From Flavobacterium kingsejongi (GTDB taxonomy: Bacteria; Bacteroidota; Bacteroidia; Flavobacteriales; Flavobacteriaceae), in the NCBI RefSeq assembly GCF_003076475.1, contig NZ_CP020919.1:3286001-3350000 (forward strand): a DNA stretch of 64,000 nucleotides, written 5' to 3'. The translations under genes were made by a program, and so were the position numbers. The notes beneath the pieces are model-generated. The model saw nothing but the letters and a program-made list of their open reading frames with translations, did not search any database and was not told the origin of the DNA. This document shows positions 54,994 to 62,726 of this stretch, piece after piece (position 1 is the stretch's first letter; every line of letters begins with the position of its first letter).

Positions 54994-55566
54994 ATGAAAA
55001 TACAGTATACCTACGATAGGGAAATTAAAAATAAAGTCTTTCGTCCGGAAGAACTCATGTACAATGAATTTGAAAATTGTATTTTCCGGGATTGCGATTT
55101 TTCAGCCTGTGATTTTCTCGCTGTTGTTTTTGTAGAGTGTACTTTCTATTCCTGTAATTTCAATGCTGCCGAGATCAACTATGTTTGCTTTAGAACTGCG
55201 ATTTTTATCGATACCGACTTCACCGGTGTCAACTTCTCCATGTGCAATCCGTTAGTGTTTGAAGTGCATTTTGAAAGCTGTACGCTGGATTTCTCCAAAT
55301 TCTATAACCTTAAGATGAAACGCACGACCTTTAAAGACTGCCGCCTCATTGCCGTAGACTTTATGAATGCCGATCTTACTGAAGCTGTTTTTAGCAATTG
55401 TGATCTTTATCGGGCTGTATTTGATAAAACAACACTTGTAAAAGCTGATTTTATGACGGCTTACAACTTTACAATTCATCCGGAAAAGAACAAACTAAAA
55501 AAAGCCCTGTTTTCAAGAATGAACCTGAAAGGGCTTTTGGATGCTTATGAAATAAAAGTTGTCTGA
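54994..55566 (+). CDS. pentapeptide repeat protein
   Basis: A 190-residue protein with ~15 imperfect pentapeptides of the A(D/N)LxX type: NCIFRDCDFSACDFLAVVFVECTFYSCNFNAAEI and FMNADLTEAVFSNCDLYRAVFDKTTLVKADF. These form a right-handed quadrilateral beta helix. The cysteine-rich first half is like McbG/Qnr-type proteins, some of which protect gyrase from quinolones or microcins by DNA mimicry. The link to an efflux gene 9 bp upstream makes a protection role conceivable but not shown. Confidence 0.85.
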   Translation: MKIQYTYDREIKNKVFRPEELMYNEFENCIFRDCDFSACDFLAVVFVECTFYSCNFNAAEINYVCFRTAIFIDTDFTGVNFSMCNPLVFEVHFESCTLDFSKFYNLKMKRTTFKDCRLIAVDFMNADLTEAVFSNCDLYRAVFDKTTLVKADFMTAYNFTIHPEKNKLKKALFSRMNLKGLLDAYEIKVV

Positions 55567-55578
55567 CGTATGTATTTG

Positions 55579-56169
55579 TTATCCGTGGATGGTTTCCTGA
55601 TTGCCATAACGGGCAATAACCGAGGCTTCAAAATCCAGCCATTCCCGCCATCTTTTTTCTACATCGATCCCTGTACCATATTTACGGGCAAAAGTGATAA
55701 AAGTGGTATAATGCCCTGCTTCACTTTCCATTAATTCCCGGTAAAACACAGCCAGTTCCGGATCCTGTATATTTTCAGAAAGAATCTTGAACCGTTCACA
55801 ACTCCGGGCTTCAATCATAGCCGAAAACAGCAATCGCTCTACCAATCCCGATACCCTGCTCCCCGTATTGCTCTTTTTCATGTAGGTATACAGTTCATTC
55901 ACATAATCGTCTTTGCGCTCCCGCCCTAAAGACAGACCTCTTTTTTTTATGATCTCATGGACCATTTCAAAATGTTCCAGCTCTTCTTTCGCCAGTGCCA
56001 AAAGTTCGGTAACCATATCCGGGTATTCCGAATTATTGGTGATGATCGTAATGGCATTTGTAGCTGCTTTCTGTTCGCACCAGGCATGATCCGTAAGGAT
56101 TTCTTCAATATTTTTCTCAACAATATTCACCCATCTCGGGTCTGTAGGCAGCTGCAGGCGTAACATCAT
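55579..56169 (-). CDS. miaE: tRNA-(ms2io6A)-hydroxylase
   Basis: A 196-residue ferritin-like di-iron enzyme. Iron ligands are in HAWCEQKAATNA (Glu), KEELEHFEMVHEI (Glu-x-x-His), IEARSCERFK (Glu) and ESEAGHYTTFI (Glu-x-x-x-His variant). MiaE hydroxylates the isopentenyl group of ms2i6A37 in tRNA using O2. The gene starts MMLRLQLPTDPRWVNIVE; either Met may be used. It is convergent with the pentapeptide-repeat gene, 12 bp away. Confidence 0.93.
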   Translation of the reverse strand: MMLRLQLPTDPRWVNIVEKNIEEILTDHAWCEQKAATNAITIITNNSEYPDMVTELLALAKEELEHFEMVHEIIKKRGLSLGRERKDDYVNELYTYMKKSNTGSRVSGLVERLLFSAMIEARSCERFKILSENIQDPELAVFYRELMESEAGHYTTFITFARKYGTGIDVEKRWREWLDFEASVIARYGNQETIHG

Positions 56170-56452
56170 GGCTTTTTTTTACAAAAATAATAAAAAATCA
56201 TCACGTTTTGGCCACTGCGTTACCTAATGCGGCGATAGCTCCCTATAATCCAATACCCCTGATTATTTTTACCTGATCCTATCCGCTTGTATTTCTACCT
56301 GTGTTACCGGTACAATTACCTGAAATGCAATTCAGGTGCATCTACATACTGTACACCAGCATATTATGTCAAAATTTGTGTTATACAAAAGGAGATCGGC
56401 TGAAAATCCTAAAGAGAGTAAGCATCAATTGTTCAATTTAATTTTATTTATC

Positions 56453-57115
56453 ATGGGATTTTTAGGAATAATACCAGCTGCTAAACTTGCTGCTATGTAC
56501 GATACAAAACAGCAAAAACTTATTTTATATGCCGAAGGGGTGCTCAAAGGCGCTACGTATGGGTTCAGCTTTAAGCAGGATACCTTTATGGGCGGACTTA
56601 AATTTACGCTTCAGGCATGGACAGGACCTCTTACTGGAAAAGAACAACCGTACCAATACAGTGAAGGTTTCCAGATGCACCTGCCACAATCGCATTTCAA
56701 TTCAAAATCAGTGCTTATTGTGACGGAGAACCATCCACAGGGAGAAACTGTAACGATCAACTATACTGGATTTGTAGGGCCCGATAAAGCTAAAGCCAAT
56801 GCAAAAGAAGCTGTAGCAGTTCCGGCTGATGTAGCGGTTAATGTACCTGCAGCAAACAGTTCTCAATTGAATGTATTGTTTAAAATGCCTTTCAATATCA
56901 ACGCCAATTCAAATGTGCCAAAGATGGGATCGGTCGATATTCAATATGATAGAACCCTATTGCAACTGGTCACAGCAGGTATTAATGATAGTGATATTGT
57001 CTGGACCTTCAACTCTTTAAAAACCGGCGATACGCAGATTGTAGTAACTACCTACGGTGGCATCGCTCAATTTGTAATGGCAAAAACTTATGACGTGCGC
57101 ATATTTGTGCTCTAA
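56453..57115 (+). CDS. protein of unknown function with two beta-rich halves
   Basis: A 220-residue protein from ATG 56453 (MGFLGIIPAAKLAAMYDTKQQKLILYAEG). Alternative in-frame starts at 56336 and 56366 would add a basic extension and a hydrophobic segment. The N-terminal half has several strands (GLKFTLQAWTGPLTGKEQPYQYSEGFQMHLP) and a VTINYTG strand; an Ala/Val-rich linker (AVPADVAVNVPAANSS) leads to a second beta domain whose ending (SLKTGDTQIVVTTYGGIAQFVMAKTYDVRIFVL) resembles chagasin-like or Ig-like beta sandwiches. No catalytic motif or clear signal peptide. I cannot name the family. A terminator stem follows the stop. Confidence 0.6.
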   Translation: MGFLGIIPAAKLAAMYDTKQQKLILYAEGVLKGATYGFSFKQDTFMGGLKFTLQAWTGPLTGKEQPYQYSEGFQMHLPQSHFNSKSVLIVTENHPQGETVTINYTGFVGPDKAKANAKEAVAVPADVAVNVPAANSSQLNVLFKMPFNINANSNVPKMGSVDIQYDRTLLQLVTAGINDSDIVWTFNSLKTGDTQIVVTTYGGIAQFVMAKTYDVRIFVL

Positions 57116-57137
57116 TTACCCTTACTTTTAAATTTAA

Positions 57138-57172
57138 AAACCCCTGTGTACGAATAGTGCACAGGGGTTTGA
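57138..57172 (+). terminator. terminator of the 56453 gene
   Basis: AAACCCCTGTG (57138-57148) pairs CACAGGGGTTT (57160-57170), loop of 11 nt; only a short T run follows. Confidence 0.75.
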
Positions 57173-57714
57173 TAGTATGGGCAGATAGAAGAATCATCCA
57201 TACCTATAGAAAATCGTTACATGCCTACCGAAGCTTAGTACACGCCTATAGAAGGATGATCCACACTTACAGAAACTTAGTACACACCTATAGGAGGATG
57301 AACCACACCTACAGAAACTTAGTACACGCCTATAGAAGGATGACCCACACCTACAGAAACTTAGTACACGCCTATAGAAGAATGAACCACACCTACAGAA
57401 ACTTAGTACACGCCTATAGAAGAATGACCCACACTTACAGAAACTTAGTACACGCCTATAGAAGAATGATTCACACCTACAGAAACTTAGTACACGCCTA
57501 TAGAAGAATGACCCACACTTACAGAAACTTAGTACACGCCTATAGAAGAATGATTCACACCTACAGAAACTTAGTACACGCCTATAGAAGAATGATACAC
57601 ACCTACAGAAACTTAGTACACGCCTATAGAAGAATGATACACACCTACAGAAACTTAGTACACGCCTATAGAAGAATGATTCACTTATCTGGAAGTATAA
57701 CACAAACGACATAG
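57157..57714 (+). CDS. possible repetitive protein encoded by the 21-bp array
   Basis: From GTG 57157 the frame encodes 185 residues composed of heptad pairs HTYRNLV and HAYRRM(N/T/I). The sequence is extremely basic and aromatic. Differences between units in this frame are often at wobble positions (ACC/ACT Thr, AGA/AGG Arg), which would change residues in the opposing frame. Against it: the only available start is GTG lying inside the terminator arm, and no ribosome-binding context or promoter is apparent. Treat as unproven. Confidence 0.25.
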   Translation: MHRGLIVWADRRIIHTYRKSLHAYRSLVHAYRRMIHTYRNLVHTYRRMNHTYRNLVHAYRRMTHTYRNLVHAYRRMNHTYRNLVHAYRRMTHTYRNLVHAYRRMIHTYRNLVHAYRRMTHTYRNLVHAYRRMIHTYRNLVHAYRRMIHTYRNLVHAYRRMIHTYRNLVHAYRRMIHLSGSITQTT

Positions 57715-57723
57715 AAGCTGTCA
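57178..57723. repeat. tandem array of 26 imperfect 21-bp units (13 x 42-bp pairs)
   Basis: Units alternate between two forms: A, CACACCTACAGAAACTTAGT plus A, and B, CACGCCTATAGAAGAATGAN plus N. Outer units at both ends are degenerate (57178-57240 and 57682-57723); the middle is nearly perfect. Length is exactly 26 x 21 = 546 bp with no indel. The array lies between two convergent genes. One plus-strand frame is open (57157-57714, HTYRNLVHAYRRM repeat) and one minus-strand frame is also open (57724-57194, SFFYRRVLSFCRC repeat). Neither has a convincing ATG start. Confidence 0.9.
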
Positions 57724-57753
57724 CTACCAGCTCCTACGTCGTTCTTTCATCGG

Positions 57754-60189
57754 TTAGCCTTTAATGCGATTTTGTTCGCTTTCGGCACCGCCGCCTTCAT
57801 ATTTCTTTTTATTTTCGATTACTTTTCCAAAAGCATACGTAAATACCAATCCCACAAAACGCGTGTCGACAAGATTTCTATAACTCGCATCGGTCAGCCT
57901 TAAATTATTGATGACACCCTTATTTAAATAACTGTAAAAAATATCATTGAAAATAAATCGGATACTGCCCTGCTTATTCAGTATTTTCTTTTGGACTGCC
58001 AGATTGATCGCGCTTCGTGCCCCGGCCGTAAACTGAGCCGATTCCTGTTTGGAAATATAACGCCCTCCGAGCTCTGCCGACCAGTCTTTCTGGAAAGTAA
58101 ACCGGTTCCCGCCCGAAACAGACCAGAAGGCCCCTTCGGTATTGAGTGTTTCCGTATACAGCTGGCTTTTAAAGCTGACATAGGAAACGCTGGTATTCAG
58201 ATTGAAATTCCACCATTTAGTTACCGGCAGGTCTGTGCTTAAGTTCAGTGACAGGTTTTCACTTCGCCCAATATTACCCGGGCGGCTGTAGTAAATCCCA
58301 TCTCTAATCTCGATTGATTCCGTGATATTATCCCTGGTTTTTTCATAACCCAAAGCCGCAGAAAACAAACTCGTATAATTGTACTGCAATTCAACTGCAT
58401 TCCCGAAAGAAGGATTCAGGTACGGATTTCCCGAATAATAGGTAAACTTATCCAATGGGCTCAGAAAAGGGTTCAGGGACTGATAGTAAGGCCGGTTAAT
58501 CCTTTTGCCATAAGAGAGTGTAATCTGGCTGTTGACTACGGAGTCCAACTGGTAGGAGAAATATACCGTAGGAAAAAGATTGGTATAGTTCCGGCGGAAG
58601 GTGGATGGCGGTTTCTCTACATTACCAAGCTGATTCCCTTTTGAGGTGGTATTTTCAAGCCGTAAGCCCGTTTGCAGTGAAAATTTACCGAAACCCACAT
58701 TATAATTCACATACGCCGCATTGATCACTTCATCATACTGAAAGTGATTGCTCCGGTCATAATTGGGCACTATACCACCCATCGTAACATCATCATAGTC
58801 CGCTATATTATCCGTCTTGGAATAACTTATCTTATAGCCGGCATCCATTTTTCCCGATCCCAAAGGCTGTTCATAATCGGTTTTAAAACTGTAGATGTTG
58901 ATGGTTGATGGTAAACTCCCCAGAAGTTCATCGGTACTCTTTAACATTCCATCCTGCTGGTAAGTGGCATTTACGAAACGCTGGTCCCCATCCATGGTAT
59001 AATGCAGGTAATCTGCATCCATAGTAATTTTGGTTCCGAGGCTATCAAAATCATGCCTGAAGTTCAGGTTTACGGCTCCATAATCGAATTTTCTCGTTTC
59101 ATAATTATTGGATCGTACAATGGAATCAGTAACCCCGGCAGGACTGGAGAGCACGCTTTCACCTGCTTTGGTCCCCAAACCCGACCGGAATGTACCATCC
59201 ACACTAACTCCCAGAGTACTGCTGTCCGAAAGGTAATAATCCATTCCCAGTTTGATGGTTCCGGAATTCGAACGGCTATATATTCTGGTATTCTGATCGA
59301 AAAGCAACTTCGCGCTTTCATCCTCATTTTTAAAACGCCTGAAGATATAAAGATGGTTTATAATCTCCTGTTTGGCATAACTCAGGTTACCATACAGACG
59401 GATCTTATCTTTACTATAATTCAGGTTAAGACTATTGGTACTATAGGAGCGCCTGCCTTGTAAAAGGCGCGATGAAAAATTACCATTAAATCCTACATTC
59501 CGGTTTTTCTTAGTCTTAATATTAATGATTCCGGCTGTTCCCGCTGCATCGTATTTTGCCGGTGGATTGGTGATGATCTCAATCTGGCTTAAGGTACTCG
59601 ATGGCAATGATTTCAGGTACATTTCCAAATCAGCCCCGGACAGGTTGGTAGGTTTGTCGTCGATAAAAACCATTACCCCCGATTTACCATTAATACTGAT
59701 GGTACCATTCTCATCCACCTGGATACCCGGTGCCTTTTCGAGCACTTCCAAAGCATCGGCTCCAGCATTAGAGAGGAGTGCATCAACATTAATGACAGTA
59801 CGGTCGATCTTATGTTCGATATATGATTTTTCCTTTTGGACAACGACTTCATCCAGATTATTAATACTTTCCTGTAGCACAATTGTAGGAATGATGAGCT
59901 CCTTTTGTTGTACTGTCAGCTGGAATTTACCACTTTGATAGGTTGCAAAATCCGGACTATTAACCTGTATGCTGTACTCCATAAATTCCAGTCCGGTAAA
60001 TTCAAATTTGCCATTGCCATCTGTTACTGCCTCTTTTTGCGGCGTTGCCAAAAGTGTGACGGTAATGCCTTTGAGTGGCTGGTTACTACTGCTGATTACG
60101 GTACCACTAATAGTACCTACAGTTTGGGCATGTACTATCCCGGCATAGAAAAGTAAAAAAAGGAGGAGTTTTTGTGCCTTCTTATTCAT
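57754..60189 (-). CDS. outer-membrane beta-barrel receptor (TonB-dependent receptor-like, PF14905 type)
   Basis: An 811-residue protein. Signal peptide MNKKAQKLLLFLLFYAGIVHAQ, then a carboxypeptidase-like regulatory domain (GTISGTVISSSNQPLKGITVTLLATPQKEAVTDGNGKFEF), a plug domain (NSAGADALEVLEKAPGIQVDENGTISINGKSGVMVFIDDKP) and a ~550-residue barrel of the OMP_b-brl_3 type. It likely moves a peptide, siderophore or similar ligand. Start MNKK at 60189 is preferred; the in-frame extension to 60276 crosses a TTGA repeat. It lies downstream of the BlaR1/BlaI-type pair on the same strand, 130 bp away. Confidence 0.88.
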   Translation of the reverse strand: MNKKAQKLLLFLLFYAGIVHAQTVGTISGTVISSSNQPLKGITVTLLATPQKEAVTDGNGKFEFTGLEFMEYSIQVNSPDFATYQSGKFQLTVQQKELIIPTIVLQESINNLDEVVVQKEKSYIEHKIDRTVINVDALLSNAGADALEVLEKAPGIQVDENGTISINGKSGVMVFIDDKPTNLSGADLEMYLKSLPSSTLSQIEIITNPPAKYDAAGTAGIINIKTKKNRNVGFNGNFSSRLLQGRRSYSTNSLNLNYSKDKIRLYGNLSYAKQEIINHLYIFRRFKNEDESAKLLFDQNTRIYSRSNSGTIKLGMDYYLSDSSTLGVSVDGTFRSGLGTKAGESVLSSPAGVTDSIVRSNNYETRKFDYGAVNLNFRHDFDSLGTKITMDADYLHYTMDGDQRFVNATYQQDGMLKSTDELLGSLPSTINIYSFKTDYEQPLGSGKMDAGYKISYSKTDNIADYDDVTMGGIVPNYDRSNHFQYDEVINAAYVNYNVGFGKFSLQTGLRLENTTSKGNQLGNVEKPPSTFRRNYTNLFPTVYFSYQLDSVVNSQITLSYGKRINRPYYQSLNPFLSPLDKFTYYSGNPYLNPSFGNAVELQYNYTSLFSAALGYEKTRDNITESIEIRDGIYYSRPGNIGRSENLSLNLSTDLPVTKWWNFNLNTSVSYVSFKSQLYTETLNTEGAFWSVSGGNRFTFQKDWSAELGGRYISKQESAQFTAGARSAINLAVQKKILNKQGSIRFIFNDIFYSYLNKGVINNLRLTDASYRNLVDTRFVGLVFTYAFGKVIENKKKYEGGGAESEQNRIKG

Positions 60190-60219
60190 TGATTGATTTG
60201 TTGATTGATTGATGATTGA
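60188..60219. repeat. imperfect TTGA tetranucleotide repeat before the barrel-receptor start codon
   Basis: Plus strand ATTGATTGATTTGTTGATTG then ATTGATGATTG: about seven TTGA/TGAT units with interruptions directly 5' of ATG 60189 on the minus strand. Confidence 0.75.
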
Positions 60220-60319
60220 AACTCGTGGTTTTTGATGATTGTTTGTTGTGAATTGGGCATAGGTAGGGCCGTTCACTATTGTGAATACGTTTTTAGTATC
60301 GTAAATAAAGGGGTATTAG

Positions 60320-62323
60320 TTATTTCGAATCTTCCCCGGTAAACTTAAAGTTATAGTAGGTCGCCGTTATATTGGGGGAAGTCAGGTATTTTGCTTTCAG
60401 CTTTTCATGGATGTTCAGAGGTTGTTTAACACCATTCACGATAAGTTCATCATTCGATAACTTATAGCAGAGATTCACTGGGGTCTTAATGACGTTTTCA
60501 ATGAGCAGATCCTGGATAATAGCCTTAACTTCTATATCGGCCTCCTGGCGTCTGATATCGGATTTCTGCATTGCTGCTCCTGCTTTTTCCCTTTCCTTTG
60601 ATGCTCTTTTCATGGCCTCTTTCTGTAGTTCCAATCTCGCTTTCATGATTTCTTTTTGAGCTTTTAATTGCCCCTTCATAATTTCTTTCTGGGCTTTCAG
60701 CTGCTCTTTCATGAACTCTTTTTGTACGCCACTGTAAGCACTTCCCTTCATTGCTTTCGTAGTCTCGGTACGGGCGTCCATTGCGGCAGCACGGGCAATA
60801 TCAGCTGTAATACGGCTCTCTGCCATCCCCTTTCGGATATTTTTACTTTCAGCCTCACTCATTACCATGACCTCGGAAGCTGAGCTCTTCATTTTTTCAG
60901 CATTGGCTTTTAGCTCCGTTTTGATAGCGGTTATTTCTTCCTCGATAGCTTCTTTTTCGGCTTTAGTCTGTGCAGCCTCTCTTTTCCGGATTTTGGATAC
61001 TAAGAGATTTGCCTGTTGCTCGATTTGAGCTTTTGCAGCTTCGATGTCCGCTTCCATTGTTTCCGTCTGATTTTTCATCTGAGCTCGTAATGCTGTTGCC
61101 TTTTGGACCTGAACTTCAGCCTCCGTTGAAGCTGCCCGGGCCGCTTCTGCTGCAGCTAAAGCTGCAGTGGTGATTTTGGTTACTTCTTCAGCACTTAATA
61201 CTGGTACGCTACTTTCCGGATAGGTTGGGGATACCGGCAACACTGATGGGGCCACTATTGCTAAAGGAACCTCATTTGCTTTCTTTTCTGCTTTACGCTC
61301 TGCCATTGTTTTGGTAGTAGTACAGGCTGCAAAACAAACTGTAATAATAACCAGGCAAAGCGAAAGAAAGGTTTTTTCAATAGTATCCAGCGACGTATTA
61401 TCATTATAAATAATACGCTTGGCCCGGTTTAGCAGATGCTCTTTCTTAGCACCAAATCCCATAGCCAGCTGGTTTTCTTTTGCATTATATTCCTGGAAAG
61501 ATACCAGGGCATGCACAAAACGGGTTTTGTTTTGAGTAATGGCAACTGCCATATCATCGCAGCAATTTTCACGCTCTTCCTTTAGCAGGGACGATAACCA
61601 TAATACACCAGGATTGAAGAAAAAGATCACTTCGGCAAAACTCTGTAACAGGTTCATTGCATAATCCTTACGTTTAATATGTGCCAGTTCATGTAATAAT
61701 ATGGCTTCCAGCTGATCCTGTGGCAACTGAGTCAATAATCCTATTGGAATCAATATAATCGGTTTAAAAAAACCAGTTACAGAAGGTACTTTAACCAATT
61801 GGGATTCTAAAAGCTGAACGGGCTGACGGATGCCGAGAACTGCACAAAATTCATTAATGCGGTTGTTCCACAATTCAGGAACCGGATGATTCCTGTAATT
61901 CCGAACCCTGTAGATGTACCGCAGGTTTGTCATCATGGAAAAACTTTTGATACAAAATATAATAAACCACAGGAGTACTATGATATCGGAATGATTGGTC
62001 AGGTAATTACTGATTTTTGCAGAAGCAGGGATCGCCGTGGCAATGCTATGTGTGACTATTTCCGGATGTTCCGCAATTGCTATTGTACTGATGGTAGTGT
62101 TTATCGTATCGCCGGCCTGATATTCAGTGTAAAAAGTATGACCTACTCCTACAAAAAAGAGCACAAACAAAGCCGATAGTAAATTGTACCGTAAAGCTGC
62201 TGTAGTTTTTTTAGTCGCTAAAATTACTGCACCGGCTAAAATTGCCAAGATAAGCCCCTGCCAGATGGTATGTACCAATGTCCAGGAAATGGCTTTTAAA
62301 AGGGTATTGCTGATTGTAAACAT
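60320..62323 (-). CDS. M56 family (BlaR1-type) metallopeptidase with long coiled-coil extension
   Basis: A 667-residue protein. Four membrane helices surround the zinc site; the gluzincin motif is ILLHELAHIKRKDYAMNLL (HExxH), with EERENCCDDMAV supplying the third ligand Glu. Residues ~345-620 are an unusual Ala/Glu/Lys/Met-rich coiled-coil segment (KITTAALAAAEAARAASTEAEV, MKGQLKAQKEIMKGQLKAQKE) replacing a beta-lactam sensor domain, then a C-terminal globular end. With a BlaI-like repressor it forms a proteolytic signalling pair. The repressor gene is 11 bp upstream. Confidence 0.88.
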   Translation of the reverse strand: MFTISNTLLKAISWTLVHTIWQGLILAILAGAVILATKKTTAALRYNLLSALFVLFFVGVGHTFYTEYQAGDTINTTISTIAIAEHPEIVTHSIATAIPASAKISNYLTNHSDIIVLLWFIIFCIKSFSMMTNLRYIYRVRNYRNHPVPELWNNRINEFCAVLGIRQPVQLLESQLVKVPSVTGFFKPIILIPIGLLTQLPQDQLEAILLHELAHIKRKDYAMNLLQSFAEVIFFFNPGVLWLSSLLKEERENCCDDMAVAITQNKTRFVHALVSFQEYNAKENQLAMGFGAKKEHLLNRAKRIIYNDNTSLDTIEKTFLSLCLVIITVCFAACTTTKTMAERKAEKKANEVPLAIVAPSVLPVSPTYPESSVPVLSAEEVTKITTAALAAAEAARAASTEAEVQVQKATALRAQMKNQTETMEADIEAAKAQIEQQANLLVSKIRKREAAQTKAEKEAIEEEITAIKTELKANAEKMKSSASEVMVMSEAESKNIRKGMAESRITADIARAAAMDARTETTKAMKGSAYSGVQKEFMKEQLKAQKEIMKGQLKAQKEIMKARLELQKEAMKRASKEREKAGAAMQKSDIRRQEADIEVKAIIQDLLIENVIKTPVNLCYKLSNDELIVNGVKQPLNIHEKLKAKYLTSPNITATYYNFKFTGEDSK

Positions 62324-62334
62324 AACGTGTCGTT

Positions 62335-62715
62335 TTAAAGTTGGTCGTTGTCTAATTTATCCAGTAAATTCCTGATTTCATCAAGCTCTTTCTTTGATGT
62401 TTTTTTATTGCCTAATAATTGCATCATCAGGCTGCTGCTTGATCCATTATACAGCGTATCCACAAATTTGTCCAACAGGAAGCCTTTGGTCTTCTTCTCT
62501 TCTATTGCGGGTGTATAGATGTGTTTCATATTGGTCTTATCACTAACGAGCATTTCCTTTTCGGTCATGATCTGCATCAGTTTTAATGTCGAAGTATATT
62601 GTACTGCCCGTTTTTGCTCATTGAGTGTATCATTGACAAAACGCACAGTAGAAGGTCCGAATTCCCATAGTATCTGGAGAATTTCAAGTTCTGATTTTGT
62701 TGGTTCTGACTGCAT
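62335..62715 (-). CDS. BlaI/MecI/CopY family transcriptional repressor
   Basis: A 126-residue winged-helix protein starting MQSEPTKSELEILQILWEFGPSTVRFVND, with the recognition helix region RAVQYTSTLKLMQIM and dimerisation C-terminus containing the protease-sensitive segment. Such repressors bind palindromic operators and are cleaved when the M56 partner is activated. It overlaps nothing; 11 bp separate it from the M56 gene and 11 bp from the serine hydrolase gene, making a three-gene unit. Its operator should lie upstream of the hydrolase, outside the window. Confidence 0.93.
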   Translation of the reverse strand: MQSEPTKSELEILQILWEFGPSTVRFVNDTLNEQKRAVQYTSTLKLMQIMTEKEMLVSDKTNMKHIYTPAIEEKKTKGFLLDKFVDTLYNGSSSSLMMQLLGNKKTSKKELDEIRNLLDKLDNDQL

Positions 62716-62726
62716 AGTTTTATTTT

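Noticed and set aside
57178..57723. CRISPR array
   Set aside because: Units follow one another without unique spacers and no cas genes are nearby.
57194..57724. Minus-strand ORF of 176 residues across the 21-bp array (SFFYRRVLSFCRC repeats)
   Set aside because: It is open only because the period is a multiple of three; differences between units change residues in this frame, and no ATG-plus-promoter context was found.
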